This document shows, one piece after another, positions 41,657 through 52,876 of a stretch of 64,000 bases of DNA. Source of the stretch: Trichomonas tenax (Eukaryota > Parabasalia > Trichomonadida > Trichomonadidae); the NCBI GenBank assembly GCA_023091735.1, contig JALKBU010000104.1, positions 20,783 through 84,782 on the forward strand. Direction: 5' to 3'. A model generated the notes under the pieces. The model saw nothing but the letters and a program-made list of their open reading frames with translations. It searched no databases and had not been told where the DNA came from. Position numbers and translations under genes: made by a program. How positions within the stretch are numbered: the stretch's first letter is position 1; each line of letters starts with the position of its first letter.

Positions 41657-43754
41657 GTGCAATACAATGCATGCAAGCAGTTAAAGACAGCTTTCATAAG
41701 TGTTAAATCTACATTAACAAATGTCCAGTTTACATCTGACTCAAATCTAATTACTATCGGTGACTATACATTCTATGGATGTGCCAAAATGCCGACCATT
41801 GACTTATCAATGTGCTCAAAATTAAAATCAATAGGACACCATCCCAGATAGTTTACAGACAATTTATGGTCTTGCATTCCAAGATAATAAATTTTTAAGT
41901 AGCATCAGTGCCGGACAAAATATGAACTTTTTTGTTGATTCAGGATGTGCAGTTTATAATGCAGCAAAGACGAAGATTTATTATTTTGCATCAAAGGTAA
42001 CAGGAACATATACAATTTTAAATACAGCAACATCTATAGGACCAGGGGCTTTTTGTAATTCCAAATTGACATCATTAGAACTCCCAACTTCTGTTACATT
42101 AGTTGAAGACTATGGATTTCTTAAAGCTCAAATCAGTTTATTTGCTATTCCTGATACAGTTGGATACATTGGTCAATGTGCATTTCAAGGAACCACTCAA
42201 CTCAAAAGCATTACATTACCATCAAGATTATCCCTTACACCCAAATACATGTTTTCTAGTTCTGATCTTATATCTATTAAAATTCCTGATAATGTGCAAA
42301 CAATTGATTCATATGCATTTTCTAATTGTCCGAATCTTATAAATATTTCATTGACATTGAATTTGAAAAATATTGGCGGCGGTGTATTTTCTGGTTCTGC
42401 TCAAGCGCATTTTCAATTTACAGATGGATCTCAGATTTATATAAACAATGACTTATTGATGGACACAAACAATACATTTATTGCTCACTACTTTGGAAGT
42501 AACACAACTGTCACAATTTCTTCAACAATACAAAGAATCAAAGCTGCCGCCTTTAACGGTAAAACTTCGATCGTCGCAGTTCAATGTGATGGAACTTCGC
42601 ATCTAAATTTCTTCGAAGATTATGCATTTCAGAATTGCACAAATCTTGAAACATTCTTTGGTTTTTCACAAATCCGCTCTATTGGGATTTCTGCATTTTA
42701 GGAACAAAACTCGGTCAAGGAATTGTATTCGGAACTATGTTGAATTTAATAAGTAATAGTGCTTTCTCAGGAACTTTAATCACATCAGTAAAGTTCACAT
42801 CAATAGTTTCACTGAGCATTGGGAATGAAGTATTCTCTGGATGCACAAGATTGACATCTGCCGACTTCAAAACGTCTTCAACAATCCAAATCGGAAGTTC
42901 TGTCTTTTATCAGGCAAGAAGCTTAAGATCTATTTCTCTTCCTTCACAGATTACATCGATTGGAAATGGATGCTTTTCAACAAGCGGCTCAACTGCTATT
43001 ACATTTGAATCAGATACATTCGCTCCTGCAACAATTCCGGCAATGACATTTTACAATTGTGTCTCTCTCTTTCTGATTTTCGATTTCCAACATTGTTTCA
43101 ATTGGCGAATATGCATATACTAATACACATCTTTCAACGATTAATCTGCCAGACAGTGTCACACAGATTGGCCATCACTGCTTCCAAAACTGTGCATATT
43201 TCACTGTTTTTTGCATCAGCGACAACTCAATGCTGCAAACAATCGATTTTGGAGTTTTCGATGGCTGCACTGGCTTCTCAAACATTTGCGAATTCGAGTC
43301 TGATTATTATTTGTATGATTACGGTGCAATGTACAACAAAGACAAAACGCAGATGATCGTTTTTTCCCCAGCATCACAAACAAACTTCTTTTCATTGGCA
43401 TATTCCGTCAAATCGATTGCTCCAGGTGCATTTTTAGGCTGCGTGAATCTTCAAACAATATTGATTCCAGATAAGACAGTCACAAGTATTGGAAAGAACG
43501 CATTCCAAGGATGCAGCAATCTGCGATATATCAACATCCCAATGAGTGTGATGACTATTGACGAAAATGCATTTCTTGGGTGCACGAAGCTTTCATGTGG
43601 AATGATTTATCAAAACAAAACAAACGAATTCCGTCAATAACTTATCACTGCATCAGTTCCACAAAATGCTATCCGCGAATGCCAAGTTAAAACATGCAAG
43701 ATTAAGGTCCAACAATTCAATTTTTTATGTCTTGCTGTGATCATTGTTATGTAA
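41657..43754 (+). pseudogene. BspA-like LRR surface protein, several lesions
   Basis: A nearly full-length BspA-like gene broken in four places. A frameshift occurs near 41838 (after KLKSIG). A one-base frameshift lies near 42700 (SAF followed by TAG, while the next frame continues LGTKLGQGIVFG). A third frameshift falls near 43060-43075. An in-frame TAA sits at 43638-43640, after which the same frame runs to TAA at 43752-43754. The repeats are classic (ITIGDYTFYGCAKMPTIDL, IPDTVGYIGQCAFQGTTQL, IGKNAFQGCSNLRYINIP). The end is CQVKTCKIKVQQF plus a short hydrophobic tail. It is oriented towards the next gene. Confidence 0.85.
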
Positions 43755-43790
43755 ATAAACTTTTTTTTAAATACAATAAACAAAGATTTA

Positions 43791-46352
43791 TTATTCTTTT
43801 TCATACAAATAGACTTGTGAAATCACAAATTTTGCACGGAAGTAATCTCTTAATATGCTTTCCTCTTCATACCAATCAGAAATTATTGTGTGGTTTGCAA
43901 CAAGAATGCACAGCCATTTGTGTAATTGTCTTGTTTTGATGCCTTCGTCAAGGAACGCAGATAACTTTGATGTTCTCATTGCATCCAAAACTTTGTTCGC
44001 CTTTAATGTGTTGACAGCATCTAAAACTGAAACATCTTTTATCTTCTTAAATGCAGCCAAGAAAGTTGATGTTTGCTCGTTTTCTTGAAGTTTTCCAGCA
44101 ACTTCTGTGATGCAATCGAATGGATCCAAAGCTGAATATTGTTGCAAGAAGTTCTTTTTTTGGATGATGCCTGTAGTAAGAATATATTCCGCGTTCTTCT
44201 GTGGGTTCGCCTTGAAGTCGTCCATATCGAGATATGAGAAAATTGGAGTATCAATGAATCTGACTTTATCGCATGAAGGAATTTCCGACATAAAGTTATG
44301 ATCGATATCAATTATGAATGATTGTGTGTTTGTTATTGCATCAACCATAGTAAGAGCTTCTTCAAGGGCTATTTCGTTCCTTATCATTGCAGTGCGCTTA
44401 TAGAACTTCTCGCTCCAGTTGTCGATGCGCAAAATTGATCTTAAAACGCTTGACAAATCTTTCTCATTGATCAATGATGCGACCATCGTTGTTGCTTGTT
44501 TGTTGACATCTGTGACGTTTTGGATCTTTGGAATAACGCCTGTAAGCTCAGGAGTCTTGAGAGCAAGTTCTTTGATCGGATCAATTAAAGATGTTTCGTT
44601 TAATCCGTTCAAAAAGATCGATGCAATCAAGAAAATGAAATTATAAACTGGTTGACCATCAGATTGGATCTGTTTGCCTGTAGCGAAGAAGCTCTGAGAG
44701 CAGAGTGATAATTCAGAAATGATTGGGCACAGTGGAGCTTTTGCTGAGAAATATAACAAATAATCGACGCCGAGTTTTGAGAAGTCGAAGATTGTTGATA
44801 AATCGACTGTTTGATTTCCTGTTAATTTGCTGATTGCGTTGTCCAATAATTGTTCTGGTGATTTAACACTTATGGGAAGACAGAATTCGAAGTCGTGATC
44901 GATTTTATCGAAGTTAACACATAATTTTGTGATTTCGTTATTGATATAATTTTGATCATATTTGAAAGAATTGTTGATAATGTTTTGGTCGACTTTAGTG
45001 ACTCTTTGGGGTAATTCTCGCTTCTTCTGGAATCCAGAATATTGCTGATTATAACTGCTTAATTGCTGTTCCAATGATGGACTCTTATATCCTGCTTTAA
45101 CGATTTCTTCTGGAAGAGATATTTGTTCTTCTTGGTCGACATTCTTATTTTCGTTATTTTGCTGAGGCTTTGGTTGTTCTTTCTTAACTTCTGGAACATT
45201 CTTCTTTATTGAGATCTTTTCTTGACTGAATTTTAATTCTGGTTTCTTCTTCGTCAATAAATTATCTGTTGATTTAACATTAATTTGCAATTGAAGTTTA
45301 GGAGCCATTGGTTTCTTTTCAGGCTCTTCTGGTTCTTTCTTCTCTTCAACTGGTTGTGGTTTTTCAATTGTAACTTCGACTTTCTTCTTTTCTTCATTTT
45401 GTGGTGGTTTTTCGATCTTTTCTACAACAATTTCTGGTTTCTTCTTCTCGATGACAGGCTCTTCTTGTTTTGGTTCTGTTTTTTCTTCTTTTGGTGGTTC
45501 TTGTTGTGGTTTTTCTTTAACTGGAGTATTTTTCTTAATAATTTCGACATTTGTTTCAACAACGATTTTTGGAGCTGATTTCACTGGCATTGGCTTAGGT
45601 GCTTCAACGGGCTTCTCAGGAGCAGGTTCTGGAAGCTTTTTCTGAACTTTTGGAAGTAAATATTCTGATGGAGTGTTAGCAGCGATGTAAATAGACAAAA
45701 CCCACTTCATCATTGTATTTGTGTTATCACATAAGTAAGAATGTGTTGTAATTGTGTGATTGAAATCAGTTATTGAGAAAATGCAAGAAGCAGGAATTGA
45801 TTTGCTAGATTTCGAAACATCTGGATAAACGAGTGTTGAATTTGTTAATTTTTCTGTAAATGGTTTAAATTCCGGAGTGTCGGTTCTCGGAGCTTGAAAA
45901 TGGTGCTTATTCGAAACAACTTGGAGAATGCCCATAACAGGCTTTGTGTCTTTCGCGTCTATAATCTCCTTTAACGCTTCAGCGAGTCCGAATGACGACA
46001 GTGTAAGTTTCTCGTAGAAAATTACTGTTTTTTCGAATATTTCATTGAAGTATTTCCTGAATTCTTTCACTTCGTCGCTTGATTCGAATAAAATAGAAAT
46101 TGGATAAAAAACGTTTCCTAACGAATCGATTTTAATCTCTGATCCTTGAGATTTCTTATTAAGTCCGTTTGTGGCCGTCGGAATGAATACAACTTGGACA
46201 ATATTGTCTTTTTCGTAGAAATATAAAAACGGACCGACAGCTTGGATCGACATTTTCGATACCTTTCTCTTCTTCACCATCACCTGGAGATTTTCCCACT
46301 TTTTGATCGTATTTAAATCTTCAAATGGTTTCCCAATCTTGAAATTTTGCAT
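43791..46352 (-). CDS. PH-like domain protein with Pro/Lys/Glu linker and RUN-like C-terminus
   Basis: 853 codons from ATG 46352, intact. Residues ~15-110 and ~115-230 look like two PH-type folds; the second ends in the helix MMKWVLSIYIAAN with the conserved Trp. Residues ~235-405 are a low-complexity Pro/Lys/Glu linker (PEPAPEKPVEAPKPMP). From ~450 the protein is helical and well folded. The last ~150 residues (LRSILRIDNWSEKFY, then LSAFLDEGIKTRQLHKWLCILV) are reminiscent of RUN domains, which bind Rap/Rab-type GTPases. The call of PH is moderate and of RUN is weak. A role as a membrane-associated effector in trafficking is inference. It converges with the BspA pseudogene and ends about 40 bp from it. 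Confidence 0.6.
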   Translation of the reverse strand: MQNFKIGKPFEDLNTIKKWENLQVMVKKRKVSKMSIQAVGPFLYFYEKDNIVQVVFIPTATNGLNKKSQGSEIKIDSLGNVFYPISILFESSDEVKEFRKYFNEIFEKTVIFYEKLTLSSFGLAEALKEIIDAKDTKPVMGILQVVSNKHHFQAPRTDTPEFKPFTEKLTNSTLVYPDVSKSSKSIPASCIFSITDFNHTITTHSYLCDNTNTMMKWVLSIYIAANTPSEYLLPKVQKKLPEPAPEKPVEAPKPMPVKSAPKIVVETNVEIIKKNTPVKEKPQQEPPKEEKTEPKQEEPVIEKKKPEIVVEKIEKPPQNEEKKKVEVTIEKPQPVEEKKEPEEPEKKPMAPKLQLQINVKSTDNLLTKKKPELKFSQEKISIKKNVPEVKKEQPKPQQNNENKNVDQEEQISLPEEIVKAGYKSPSLEQQLSSYNQQYSGFQKKRELPQRVTKVDQNIINNSFKYDQNYINNEITKLCVNFDKIDHDFEFCLPISVKSPEQLLDNAISKLTGNQTVDLSTIFDFSKLGVDYLLYFSAKAPLCPIISELSLCSQSFFATGKQIQSDGQPVYNFIFLIASIFLNGLNETSLIDPIKELALKTPELTGVIPKIQNVTDVNKQATTMVASLINEKDLSSVLRSILRIDNWSEKFYKRTAMIRNEIALEEALTMVDAITNTQSFIIDIDHNFMSEIPSCDKVRFIDTPIFSYLDMDDFKANPQKNAEYILTTGIIQKKNFLQQYSALDPFDCITEVAGKLQENEQTSTFLAAFKKIKDVSVLDAVNTLKANKVLDAMRTSKLSAFLDEGIKTRQLHKWLCILVANHTIISDWYEEESILRDYFRAKFVISQVYLYEKE

Positions 46353-46595
46353 CGAAATCTAAAAAGCGTCAATTTGACGAAATGGAAAATGAAGAAATTA
46401 AAACTTATTTCAGATATATTTCACTCTTTCCATATGTTTCCCTGAAAATATGAAGTGAAATATTTTTGTCATGTAAAAAATATTTGCCAAGTATGTCAAA
46501 AAATTAGAATTGTGCTACTTTAATTAATTAAATTTTGTCAATTTTGTTTGCTTTCCTATTCGTTATAATGTAATCAATATTAGTTTCACTTTTTA
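46353..46595. other. Intergenic, nothing recognised
   Basis: AT-rich spacer between the PH/RUN gene and the Maverick-like element; no feature seen. Confidence 0.4.
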
Positions 46596-47082
46596 AGTAG
46601 TATACAGAGTGTGATTTTTCATGGTAATCCAGAAATTTGTCTAACCATGAAAAAATCCCACTCTGAGAATATCTATAATTTCCCCAATATCCATAAAATA
46701 AACAATTTTCCTATAATTTATATCAAAATCCTAGTAAATTTCTATAATTTGTTATGAAGATGGGGCCCTGAAGGGACTATAAAAATTCTTATTGTTATGA
46801 TTTATTAATAGTTTCCTATAAATTGTTAAAAATAAAAAAAATAATTTTATATATTTATGAAAAAATTAATATATTTTTTTCTCTAATAAATAATGGCATA
46901 TACAGACAACCATTCAAATGACTGCATTCCAACATTCTCTAAAATGTTGGCAGAACAAGATATTCTTAATTTATCCCAAGAACAATTTAATGAAATTTTC
47001 ATTGGTGGCAATCCTAAAGTAGATGATGAAGAAAATGTTAAATATAAATTATATAATTTATAAAAATCTTTTGAAAATTACT
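46596..47082. repeat. Left terminal inverted repeat of the Maverick-like element
   Basis: Pairs with 48283-48726 in inverted orientation. Shared words include 'ataaacaattttcctataat', 'ttattaatagtttccta' and 'gaacaatttaatgaaat'. The left arm contains about 60 bp absent from the right, around 46897-46955. Confidence 0.8.
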
Positions 47083-47199
47083 GGATGTGCTCATGAAAAT
47101 ATTTCTGGTCTAAAACATGCTAAGAAAAATAAAATTAATACTATATTAACGAATATCATATTAAAACTTAACGAATGTGATTTGGAGTTACACGCTTGA
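46893..47199 (+). pseudogene. Small ORF in the left terminal repeat, frameshifted
   Basis: ATG 46893 opens 56 codons (MAYTDNHSNDCIPTFSKML...) ending at TAA 47061-47063. The arm on the other side shows the same protein continuing where this copy stops. A second frame from about 47060 runs on (ENISGLKHAKKNKINTIL) to TGA 47197-47199, giving roughly 100 residues in total. It is helical and acidic/Asn-rich with no recognised domain. Its 5' part is present in inverted form at 48300-48430, so this gene belongs to the terminal repeat itself. Confidence 0.5.
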
Positions 47200-47282
47200 T
47201 TTTTCCGGAAATATACAACTATAATAAATAGCATAATTATTAATCCTATTTAATAAAAATAGAAATTTATTTTTGTATAATT

Positions 47283-47552
47283 TTAACGTTTTAGTTTAGA
47301 AGTAACCCATGAACCAACATCCAGAACAATATCATCAGTATTAATCACAGGTTTTCTATCGCCATTATTATTCACGCCAAATTCAAATCCAACTTTTGGT
47401 AATGTTCCCATAAGTTTATCACCGAATTGAGCACCGAAAGAGCTTGCTACAGGTTTAACAACATTATCGGTTACCAATTTAAACCCAGATTTAATTCCTC
47501 TGCCAATTTTCTTAGCAACATCTTTAAGCTTTTTCCAAAATCCCCAAGCCAT
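47283..47552 (-). CDS. Small basic amphipathic protein, possible minor capsid (pVI-like)
   Basis: 89 codons from ATG 47552. The N-terminal 35 residues form a strongly amphipathic basic helix (FWKKLKDVAKKIGRGIKSG), followed by a Gly/Ala-containing stretch and a polar C-terminus ending KLKR. In adenoviruses and in Maverick/Polinton and related elements a small protein with such a lytic-type N-terminal helix is encoded next to the capsid gene. The position here, back-to-back with a capsid-like gene, supports the comparison. This is inference from composition and context, not recognised homology. The frame is intact. Confidence 0.45.
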   Translation of the reverse strand: MAWGFWKKLKDVAKKIGRGIKSGFKLVTDNVVKPVASSFGAQFGDKLMGTLPKVGFEFGVNNNGDRKPVINTDDIVLDVGSWVTSKLKR

Positions 47553-47615
47553 TTTTAATTATACATAAAATTCGAAATTAATACCTTTATTTATGTTTTT
47601 TATTTTTATTTAAAA

Positions 47616-48308
47616 ATGAACTCGGCATTTAATACAAGGCTAAATAACAACAACACTTTACAGGGTAACGTAGCACAATATTTTGAAAATTTAAAATCCC
47701 TGGTACAAATTAATGATGGTACTAGAAGTTTTCAATTACGTTCAGTTGTTTGCCATAACCAATCGGCACTATTTACCGAAGGACAAGAAACAAGAATTGT
47801 TATAACACATTCTGATTTTGATATCACACAATTGACAGATGGATTTCTTTCATTTAATGTTAAGTTAAATCATCACTTAGATGGACTTTCGACAGATTTT
47901 ACCGATAAAGAACATTTGTGTAAACTTTTCGTTGGATTTAAATCAAGTAATCAAATATTTGATCAATTAGAAATAATGTGTAATAACAGATCTACAGGAT
48001 ATCAGCAAAATGAATGTGTACGTGAAGAATTTGCTTATAGTACTATCAAACCACATAATGAGAAAAAGACTAAGAAATATACACATTCATTATATGAAAA
48101 CGTTGAAAATCTTTCTGAAGCTATTGTTGGAACATACGTTAATTTAATGGATTTCAAAGAAAATAACGGATATAAGGAAGTGAGATTTGAACTTAATGTT
48201 CCTATTGAAGATCTTTTGTGTTTACAAGCTTTCGATATGTTTGTTAATAAAATAATCGGTGAATTTGAATTGAAGTTTTATCCATCAATTTTCAAAAGAT
48301 TTTTATAA
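47616..48308 (+). CDS. Maverick major-capsid-like protein, C-terminally truncated
   Basis: 230 codons from ATG 47616. The product has alternating beta strands typical of a jelly roll (SFQLRSVVCHNQSALF, RIVITHSDFDITQL, GFLSFNVKLNHHL) and segments resembling capsid proteins of trichomonad Mavericks (VREEFAYSTIKPHNEK, then IVGTYVNLMDF and FELNVPIEDLLCLQAF near its end). Double-jelly-roll capsid proteins are usually 450-600 residues; here only the first barrel is present. The last ~9 codons come from the terminal repeat that begins at about 48283, so the gene was cut by the deletion that brought the right arm next to it. The 63-bp gap to the divergent small ORF would hold both promoters. Confidence 0.6.
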   Translation: MNSAFNTRLNNNNTLQGNVAQYFENLKSLVQINDGTRSFQLRSVVCHNQSALFTEGQETRIVITHSDFDITQLTDGFLSFNVKLNHHLDGLSTDFTDKEHLCKLFVGFKSSNQIFDQLEIMCNNRSTGYQQNECVREEFAYSTIKPHNEKKTKKYTHSLYENVENLSEAIVGTYVNLMDFKENNGYKEVRFELNVPIEDLLCLQAFDMFVNKIIGEFELKFYPSIFKRFL

Positions 48309-48726
48309 ATAGTATATAATTTATATTTGAGATTTTCTTTATCATCTACTTTAGGATTTCCACCAATGAAAATTTCATTAAATTGTTCCTGTGTAAAGTT
48401 AAGAATATCTTGTTCTGCATACTCTATTATTTATTAGAGAAAAAAAATATAAATTTTTTCATAACTAATAAAAATATTTTTTATTTTAACCAATTTCTAG
48501 GAAACTATTAATAAATCATAGCAATAAGAATTTTTATTATTAATTAAATGATATATTTTAATAACAAATTATAAGAAATTATTAGGATTTTGATATAAAT
48601 TATAGGAAAATTGTTTATTTTATATATATTAGGCAAGTTATGATTATGGATATTCTCAGATTGCTGATTTTTTAGGGTTAGCCAAATTTTAGATTACCCC
48701 GAAAAAAACACAATCTGTATACTACT
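48283..48726. repeat. Right terminal inverted repeat of the Maverick-like element
   Basis: Inverted partner of 46596-47082. It includes a copy of the small ORF of the left arm on the minus strand (about 48430-48290), without its start codon and N-terminal codons. Confidence 0.8.
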
Positions 48727-51209
48727 GCCAATCAGTTTCTTAATGAAAGCTGGTTTTAATGCACTCGTATTCATGTTTTTGTCAACTAACGCTTTACATC
48801 TGACAGGAAATATCTTCTGGAAGTCTGGAAGATATTTTTGAAACTTCAAAATAATAACCTGCACATGATTCTAGACAACATCTGCAAAACTTCATGGAAG
48901 TTCCATAAAATTTATTTTGTTATAGAAAAACAAAATTATGTTTAAATGATTCTAGAATTAATATCAAGTATATTATGTTTTAAAATTCTGAATCTGGAAG
49001 CGATTTATGGAAATAAATATGCATTGAAAAATAAAAACTTCTTTAAAAGCGGCAATTGATATAATGCAGAATAGCATATCAAGGGCATTATTCTAAATAT
49101 TGTTTGCACAAATTTTGCCATGTAATGGGTTTTATGATTTTAAGTTATTTCTTTAATTACGAATAATATAAATTACGTGGCATAATATGATATAATATAA
49201 ATAGAATGATATCTAACATGATAAATAAATAATATAATATACCCTTCTTTTCCTACTTATAGACTTTTTGAAAAAAAAAAATATTTTTTTAGATAAAATC
49301 CTCAATATCACAGCAAATTCAAAAATAAACAAAACTTTATTAACAGCATCATGAATGTGACAATGTGGTATAGCACAAGCCTCGAACAAAGATGTTTCAT
49401 CATCGCATTTCATGAAATTTGCGCTTCATAAAACTCGATGAATATGAACATCTGGAGCCTGATAATTTGCATCATAAATACCCATATATATGTGTACTGA
49501 TTCACAGTATCAAAATTGAAAAGGAAGGATTCGACTTAATCTGATTGCCTTGCCTATAGAATATTTCAACCAAATACATATATGTTGTAGTTTATGTGCC
49601 ACTTAATCGTTTTAACTATGAATGAAATGAAATAACTATAATTGATAATCATTCATAATATTATGCTATAATTGTGTTATAAATGGAAAAATATATGATA
49701 TAGCTCCAACATATTTGAAAAATTATGTTTATTATTGCTGTTAGCGTAAAAACACATATGAAATTTCATTCTAAAACTATGAATTCAACATATATAAAAT
49801 ATTCAAAATGATCGGAAAACTAAAAGTAATGATAAATACAGCAATGCTGTATTTATAAATCCGAATTTTTTATCATATGAAAAACCTTATTGTTTTCATC
49901 AATTGAACATGAAGGTAATGCTACAATAGTCAAGTATTGTGTATATTTAATCAATACAACGAAAAATATAGGCCATCAGATATCGAGAAAGAAAATACTA
50001 TCAATTTAGTTAAAATAATTGTTGCTTTGTACAAACTTCGATTTGCTTTAAACCAGCCTCTGCATATCAAGGCTATGTTAATGATAATTTTCTGGTTCTT
50101 CAAGTCACGCGGATATAAATTTTGTTGAGCCGTTGTTCCATCATGGGGATATCAGTTGTGAGCTAGTCATTTGGATTAACCTAGATCAAGATGTTAGAAA
50201 ATCTGAATCAATTTTAGTTGGCATATCACACTTAAATGAAGCCCCAAATCGTGCCACTTATAATTTGCAATATTCTTTAATATATAATTTACATTTTATA
50301 TAATTTGAGCTAAAATTAATAGGTATTACCCATGATATGTTTTGTAAGAATGCGTATACAGAAATACGTTTTGTAAGGGATATAAAATATTTGATAACAC
50401 TTATAGAGTAATTCATTATTATAACAAACTAGTATGTTTGAAATTAGCATGGTAGTGGTAGTCATGTCTTCAATTCGAAATTACTTGGAGAATAAATTTT
50501 TATAATATTATATCAGCGACAAGATACTATCATCGTATCATTTCAGGTTTTTTATACCAAGTACATACTGGGATTACAATATGCAACAATGAAATCTTAG
50601 TCAAATATGGAGATTCAAGTTCGAATTCGATCATTATGCAATATATAAATATAAGATAGGCTGAGATATGATGTAGTAGTATCATTTTTGTGGATTCTTA
50701 TATGTAACATGTAATGCATTGATAGTATAAAAAATATAAAAATCAATTTTCAACTGCTAAACATTAGCGCACGAACCAAATCAGTCATGGTATTAGGTAC
50801 TGCCGCTGATGTGCAGAGCAGAAAATGGTACCCCAATAATGCGTATTCAGAGTTCCACACCTTCTGATTGACAACAAATGTTAAAAATTCACAGATCATT
50901 TGTGAAAACTTTAATTTCTTCTAATATCAAAATTATAATTTTACTCTCTGTGTTTATAAGAGAAAAGCAAAACCATTTTTTTGATGATATTTTTTGTGAT
51001 AATTATTCTTCTGAAAAAATAATCAAAAAATTAAGTTCAGAGAGAAATGGATATAAACATAGACATACAGTAGGTTAGTCTATTTCCGGGGCGATAAGTC
51101 ATGATTTGTTATCTTCACAAACCTCGCGATCGACACAAAATTTTGAGGGGTGAAAAAGTTTTCAATGAAAATGAACAATTTCTTTTCTCAGAATGAGAAA
51201 TGAGTCTAT
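48727..51209. other. 2.5-kb AT-rich gene-poor stretch
   Basis: No supported gene. ORFs of 60-66 codons at 49213-49413 (minus), 49937-50128 and 50878-51078 have no recognisable domain or composition. A short palindrome (aatacagcaatgctgtatt) occurs near 49837. No tRNA or repeat family recognised. Confidence 0.4.
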
Positions 51210-52876
51210 TTGCGCAAAGATTCAAAAAATATAAAAATAAAAATTATAGTGTCTGATAAAGAGAATGTGATAACGAGTTCGAGTTCTTCACCGGATCTCG
51301 CCGATGAAGACCAAGCGGACTTCGATGATGAGAGTGTGTCTGTCAAGATAAATAAAGACAAGAGCTGGAGATTAGGTGGAAGGCCACCATTAAAAACTAT
51401 TACGAGTTTGAGTATTGGTCCAGTCATCAGCCAGATCATTAACTCTGCATCCGGTATTGTTACAACTTTCTACATTGCTTTGGCTGATGGTGAAAATGGT
51501 TTGTCAGCAATATCAACTTACGCTGTTTTCGACAGCATAGGACGTTCCTTTGGCTTCTTTTTGGCGATTGCTGCATCTGCTGAGATTTCTGCTTTGTTCG
51601 GACAAAACAAAGATTATGAAGTTCATCAACTCGTTGCAGATATATTCAGACTTAGTCTTTTGTTTGGTGTTATCATCCCGGCAGTTTTAGTTCCCAACCT
51701 TAAGGTTGCTGCACGATAGTTTGGGGCTTCTGAGCCCATTGTTAATCTCGGGTGGAAATACATCGCTCCTCTCTCTGACTGTACTTTCTTCACAGTCATG
51801 TCTATTGCGGAAACAGGTTTATTGATTGCTGAAGGAAGAACAGGATTGTCTTCTGTTCTTTTGATTGTTTCTCTTGTGTTGAATTTAGGTTTGTTTGGTC
51901 CAGTATTTTTGTTTGCTGCTAAAATTGGAATGCTTGGTGCTGGCTTAGCGACAATTCTCGCTGAGTCATTGACAGGATCAACTTTTGCTGTTCTCTTCTT
52001 CATGGGAAAGTTCACTTCAAAGCCAACTCTCAAAATGTTGATCTCAAAGCCTTCTCCTTATCTTGGAATCTCAATGAAGATTGAGCTTTCGCAACTTCTC
52101 GCTCAGATGAGTGCTATCATTCCTGCTATTATTGTTAGAAAGATCATTGGCAATGCTTGCAATAACATGCCTGAGCCTGCTTATAATGAAGTTATGAGTG
52201 GCTACATTTAACTTTCAAATATCAGGCTTTAGTTATCTCTATTTTCACTGCTATGAAACAAGCTCAAATTCATTCGACATCATTTACATACCAAAAGCAT
52301 GAGAACAAGAGAATCCTATGGCTCACGTGACACGCTTGCTATTTATCTATTGTTTGGGGTGTCTTTGCAACAGTTATTTCTTGGGCAATTCCAAGAGAGT
52401 TAGCGTAGATATTCGATCATTCCCAGAAGTACCTTTACTATGCAAAAGACGCGATTAGTATCATCAATGGTATGTCTGTTGCTATGTTCGGAAAAAACAT
52501 TGGTCAAGCCGTTCTTCAGGCTATCCAATGGGCCTACATATCAATGATTATGTCATTGATTAATAACATGTTGACAATAATTGCTTTTGCATTCATTTTG
52601 TATTATACAGACAAAGCAAATCCGATCAGAATTATGTGTTGTTACTCAATTTCTTATGGTGTATGCATTGTTCTTCTCATTTGCGTCGATGCTTACCCAA
52701 TGTATCAGATCTGGAAGCAGTCGAAACCTGAAGAAAACGAGAAAGATCCAAACGAAGGAAAGAAAGACTCAACTGAAGAAAAGAAGGATTCAAATGATAC
52801 AGAAAACGACCAAGAGGACTCAAGCTCAGATAAAAATGTGCTTCCTGAATTGTATAATTTGATTAATAAAGTTTAA
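51210..52876 (+). pseudogene. MATE-family efflux transporter, at least four lesions
   Basis: An acidic N-terminal region (SSSSSPDLADEDQADFDDE) precedes a MATE core: RPPLKTITSLSIGPVISQI, the helix GIVTTFYIALADGENGLSA, and FFLAIAASAEISALFG, all in one frame. That frame hits TAG at 51717-51719, continues in the same phase (SIAETGLLIAEGRTGLSSV, AGLATILAESLTGSTFAVLFF), and shifts near 52210. It then meets TGA at 52328-52330 and TAG at 52406-52408 and ends with SVAMFGKNIGQAVLQAIQW and a charged tail. The start is unclear: the frame opens at a TTG. MATE proteins export organic cations or drugs in exchange for H+ or Na+. The copy is a clear pseudogene with moderate decay. Confidence 0.82.

Larger units (their letters stand above)
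46596..48726. mobile_element. 2.13-kb Maverick/Polinton-like deletion derivative
   Basis: The termini are inverted: AGTAGTATACAGAGTGTG at 46596 against the reverse complement of the 48726 end, AGTAGTATACAGATTGTG. Inverted similarity of roughly 75-80% extends over about 440-490 bp on each side, unusually long for a 2-kb element but normal for Mavericks. Inside are a small broken ORF in the left arm, a small amphipathic basic protein on the minus strand, and a jelly-roll capsid-like gene cut off where the right arm starts. No polymerase, integrase, protease or ATPase is present, so it cannot move alone. No clear 6-bp target duplication is left (flanks ttttta and gccaat). Confidence 0.75.

Noticed and set aside
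45285..45578. 97-codon Phe/Trp/Leu-rich ORF on the plus strand
   Set aside because: It is the antisense shadow of the Pro/Lys/Glu-rich linker of the PH/RUN protein; composition is fully explained by that.
46590..48732. A 6-bp target-site duplication for the mini-Maverick
   Set aside because: Flanking hexamers (ttttta and gccaat) differ, and shifting the element boundary by up to three bases gives no match. It is either lost by mutation or the site was rearranged.
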